From NCBI GenBank assembly GCA_044374295.1, contig JBILOU010000050.1, positions 1 to 15,620 of the forward strand: a DNA stretch of 15,620 nt. Direction: 5' to 3'. Each line of letters begins with the position of its first letter. Positions within the stretch are counted from its first letter, which is position 1. The DNA comes from CAIZGX01 sp044374295. Its GTDB lineage: Bacteria; Bacteroidota; Bacteroidia; Flavobacteriales_D; Sanyastnellaceae. Shown here piece by piece: positions 14,736-15,620 of this stretch. A model generated the notes under the pieces. It was not told the origin of the DNA, searched no databases, and saw only the letters and a list, made by a program, of their open reading frames with translations. The position numbers and the translations under genes are program-made.

Positions 14736-15620
14736 AAGCTTATTTAGACAATGCTGCAACAACTCCTGTTGCTCCTGAAGTTGTAGATGTTATTTCGAAC
14801 TTCTTAAAAACTGAATTCGGAAATCCATCTTCCACACACTCTTTCGGAAGAAAAGTAAAGACACAAATTGAAACGGCACGTCGCTCTATTGCGAAGCATT
14901 TGAACTGTGAGCCGGGAGAAATTTATTTCACAAGTGGAGGAACTGAAGCAGACAATCTTGCGATGAACATTGCCGTTCGCGACATGGGTTGCAAGCGCAT
15001 TATCACTTCAAAAATTGAACACAGTGCCATTGTAAAGACTGCTGAAAAACTTCAGGAAGAAGGAAAAGTTTCTGTGCATTGGGTAGCATTAACATCAGAC
15101 GGAAGCATTGATTTAAATGACATTCGAAACACCTTAAGCGATGGCGTGAAGACTTACGTTTCGCTTATGCACGGTAATAATGAGATAGCGAACTTACTTC
15201 CGTTGGAAGAAGTTGCGTCGATTTGCGCAGAACACGGCGCAGTGTTTCACAGCGACACGGTTCAAACGATGGGACACTATCGTTTCAACTTAAAAGAAAC
15301 ACCTATTCATTTCATTAACGCTGCTGCGCATAAATTTCACGGACCCAAAGGTGTTGGATTTATTTTCATTCGAAAAAATATGCCTGCATTCGCAGACATT
15401 ACCGGTGGCGGACAAGAGCGCGGCATGCGCGGAGGAACAGAAAACACCGGAGGAATTATGGGCATGGCGAAAGCCATGGACCTTGCTTTCAGCGAAGTGG
15501 AAGAGCACCAAGAATTCGTTAGCGGATTGAAGCAATACATGGCTACTGAATTGAAAAAACGTATTCCTGGAATTACCTTCAATGGAAAATCTGAAAGCAC
15601 CGATAGTCTTTATACCGTTT
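14732..15620 (+). CDS. Cysteine desulfurase, NifS/IscS-like (3' end outside window)
   Basis: The frame is open from ATG 14732 to the window end, giving 296 codons of a protein usually near 380, so the active-site cysteine loop and C-terminus are missing. The fold-type I, class V PLP signatures are clear: YLDNAATTPV (4-13), FGNPSSTHSFGR (29-40), TSGGTEADNLA (67-77), H97 in KIEHSAI, D175 and Q178 in HSDTVQ, and the PLP lysine K201 in AAHKFHGPKG, then GGGQERGMRGGTENTGGI. It moves sulfur from cysteine to Fe-S scaffold or thiolation partners in the cytoplasm. IscS, NifS and SufS-independent paralogues cannot be told apart without the C-terminus, so no symbol is given. The ATG overlaps the glmM stop (ATGA), so the two genes are coupled although their pathways are unrelated. 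Confidence 0.92.
   Translation, partial: MKAYLDNAATTPVAPEVVDVISNFLKTEFGNPSSTHSFGRKVKTQIETARRSIAKHLNCEPGEIYFTSGGTEADNLAMNIAVRDMGCKRIITSKIEHSAIVKTAEKLQEEGKVSVHWVALTSDGSIDLNDIRNTLSDGVKTYVSLMHGNNEIANLLPLEEVASICAEHGAVFHSDTVQTMGHYRFNLKETPIHFINAAAHKFHGPKGVGFIFIRKNMPAFADITGGGQERGMRGGTENTGGIMGMAKAMDLAFSEVEEHQEFVSGLKQYMATELKKRIPGITFNGKSESTDSLYTV

Noticed and set aside
1..15620. CRISPR arrays, tRNA, rRNA, insertion sequences, prophage or defence islands
   Set aside because: No spaced direct repeats, cloverleaf sequence, transposase or phage-like gene was seen; nearly all DNA is covered by the genes listed.

Overview
The window is ordinary-looking chromosome from a member of the Bacteroidota, most likely the Flavobacteriales (a Cryomorphaceae/Crocinitomicaceae-like lineage is my guess; no rRNA or marker allows more). 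Three things suggest this. Two large secreted proteins end in type IX secretion system (T9SS) C-terminal sorting domains with the xxYPNP/xVFPNP motif. SprB-like repeats are present. Promoters fit the Bacteroidota TTG-N18-20-TAnnTTTG pattern, and starts lack clear Shine-Dalgarno sequences. I see no mobile element, CRISPR array, tRNA or rRNA. Coding density is very high, with many 1-4 base gene overlaps.

Layout. At the left edge a CvfB-like S1/winged-helix RNA-binding protein (minus, C-terminus outside the window) is divergent from a 545-residue T9SS-exported modular protein (plus). A threonine aldolase (minus) starts only 2 bases from a divergent secreted subtilisin-like protease (plus). The protease overlaps by 4 bases a small secreted, possibly outer-membrane barrel protein. 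A solitary HsdR-N-like PD-(D/E)XK domain protein (minus) is divergent from holA, the DNA polymerase III delta subunit (plus). Then comes a minus-strand block. In transcription order it contains an ACP phosphodiesterase-like protein; an MltF-like lytic transglycosylase coupled to a cysteine-rich lipoprotein; and a T9SS-exported peptidylarginine/agmatine deiminase coupled by TAATG to a Tat-exported glycosylasparaginase. At the right edge are glmM (phosphoglucosamine mutase) and an overlapping cysteine desulfurase cut by the window end (plus).

How they fit together. Housekeeping functions are holA, glmM, the cysteine desulfurase, threonine aldolase and the CvfB-like protein. These are interleaved with an exported set: subtilase, deiminase, glycosylasparaginase, lytic transglycosylase, lipoprotein and SprB-repeat protein. 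That set suggests degradation or modification of extracellular protein and of the cell's own wall.

No clearly new defence or mobile system is visible. The parts most worth a second look are the deiminase-glycosylasparaginase operon, the threonine aldolase promoter buried in the neighbouring signal-peptide codons with a perfect dyad in its spacer, the nearly leaderless promoters of the CvfB-like gene and holA, the unclear start of the ACP phosphodiesterase gene, and the solitary nuclease-fold protein next to holA.
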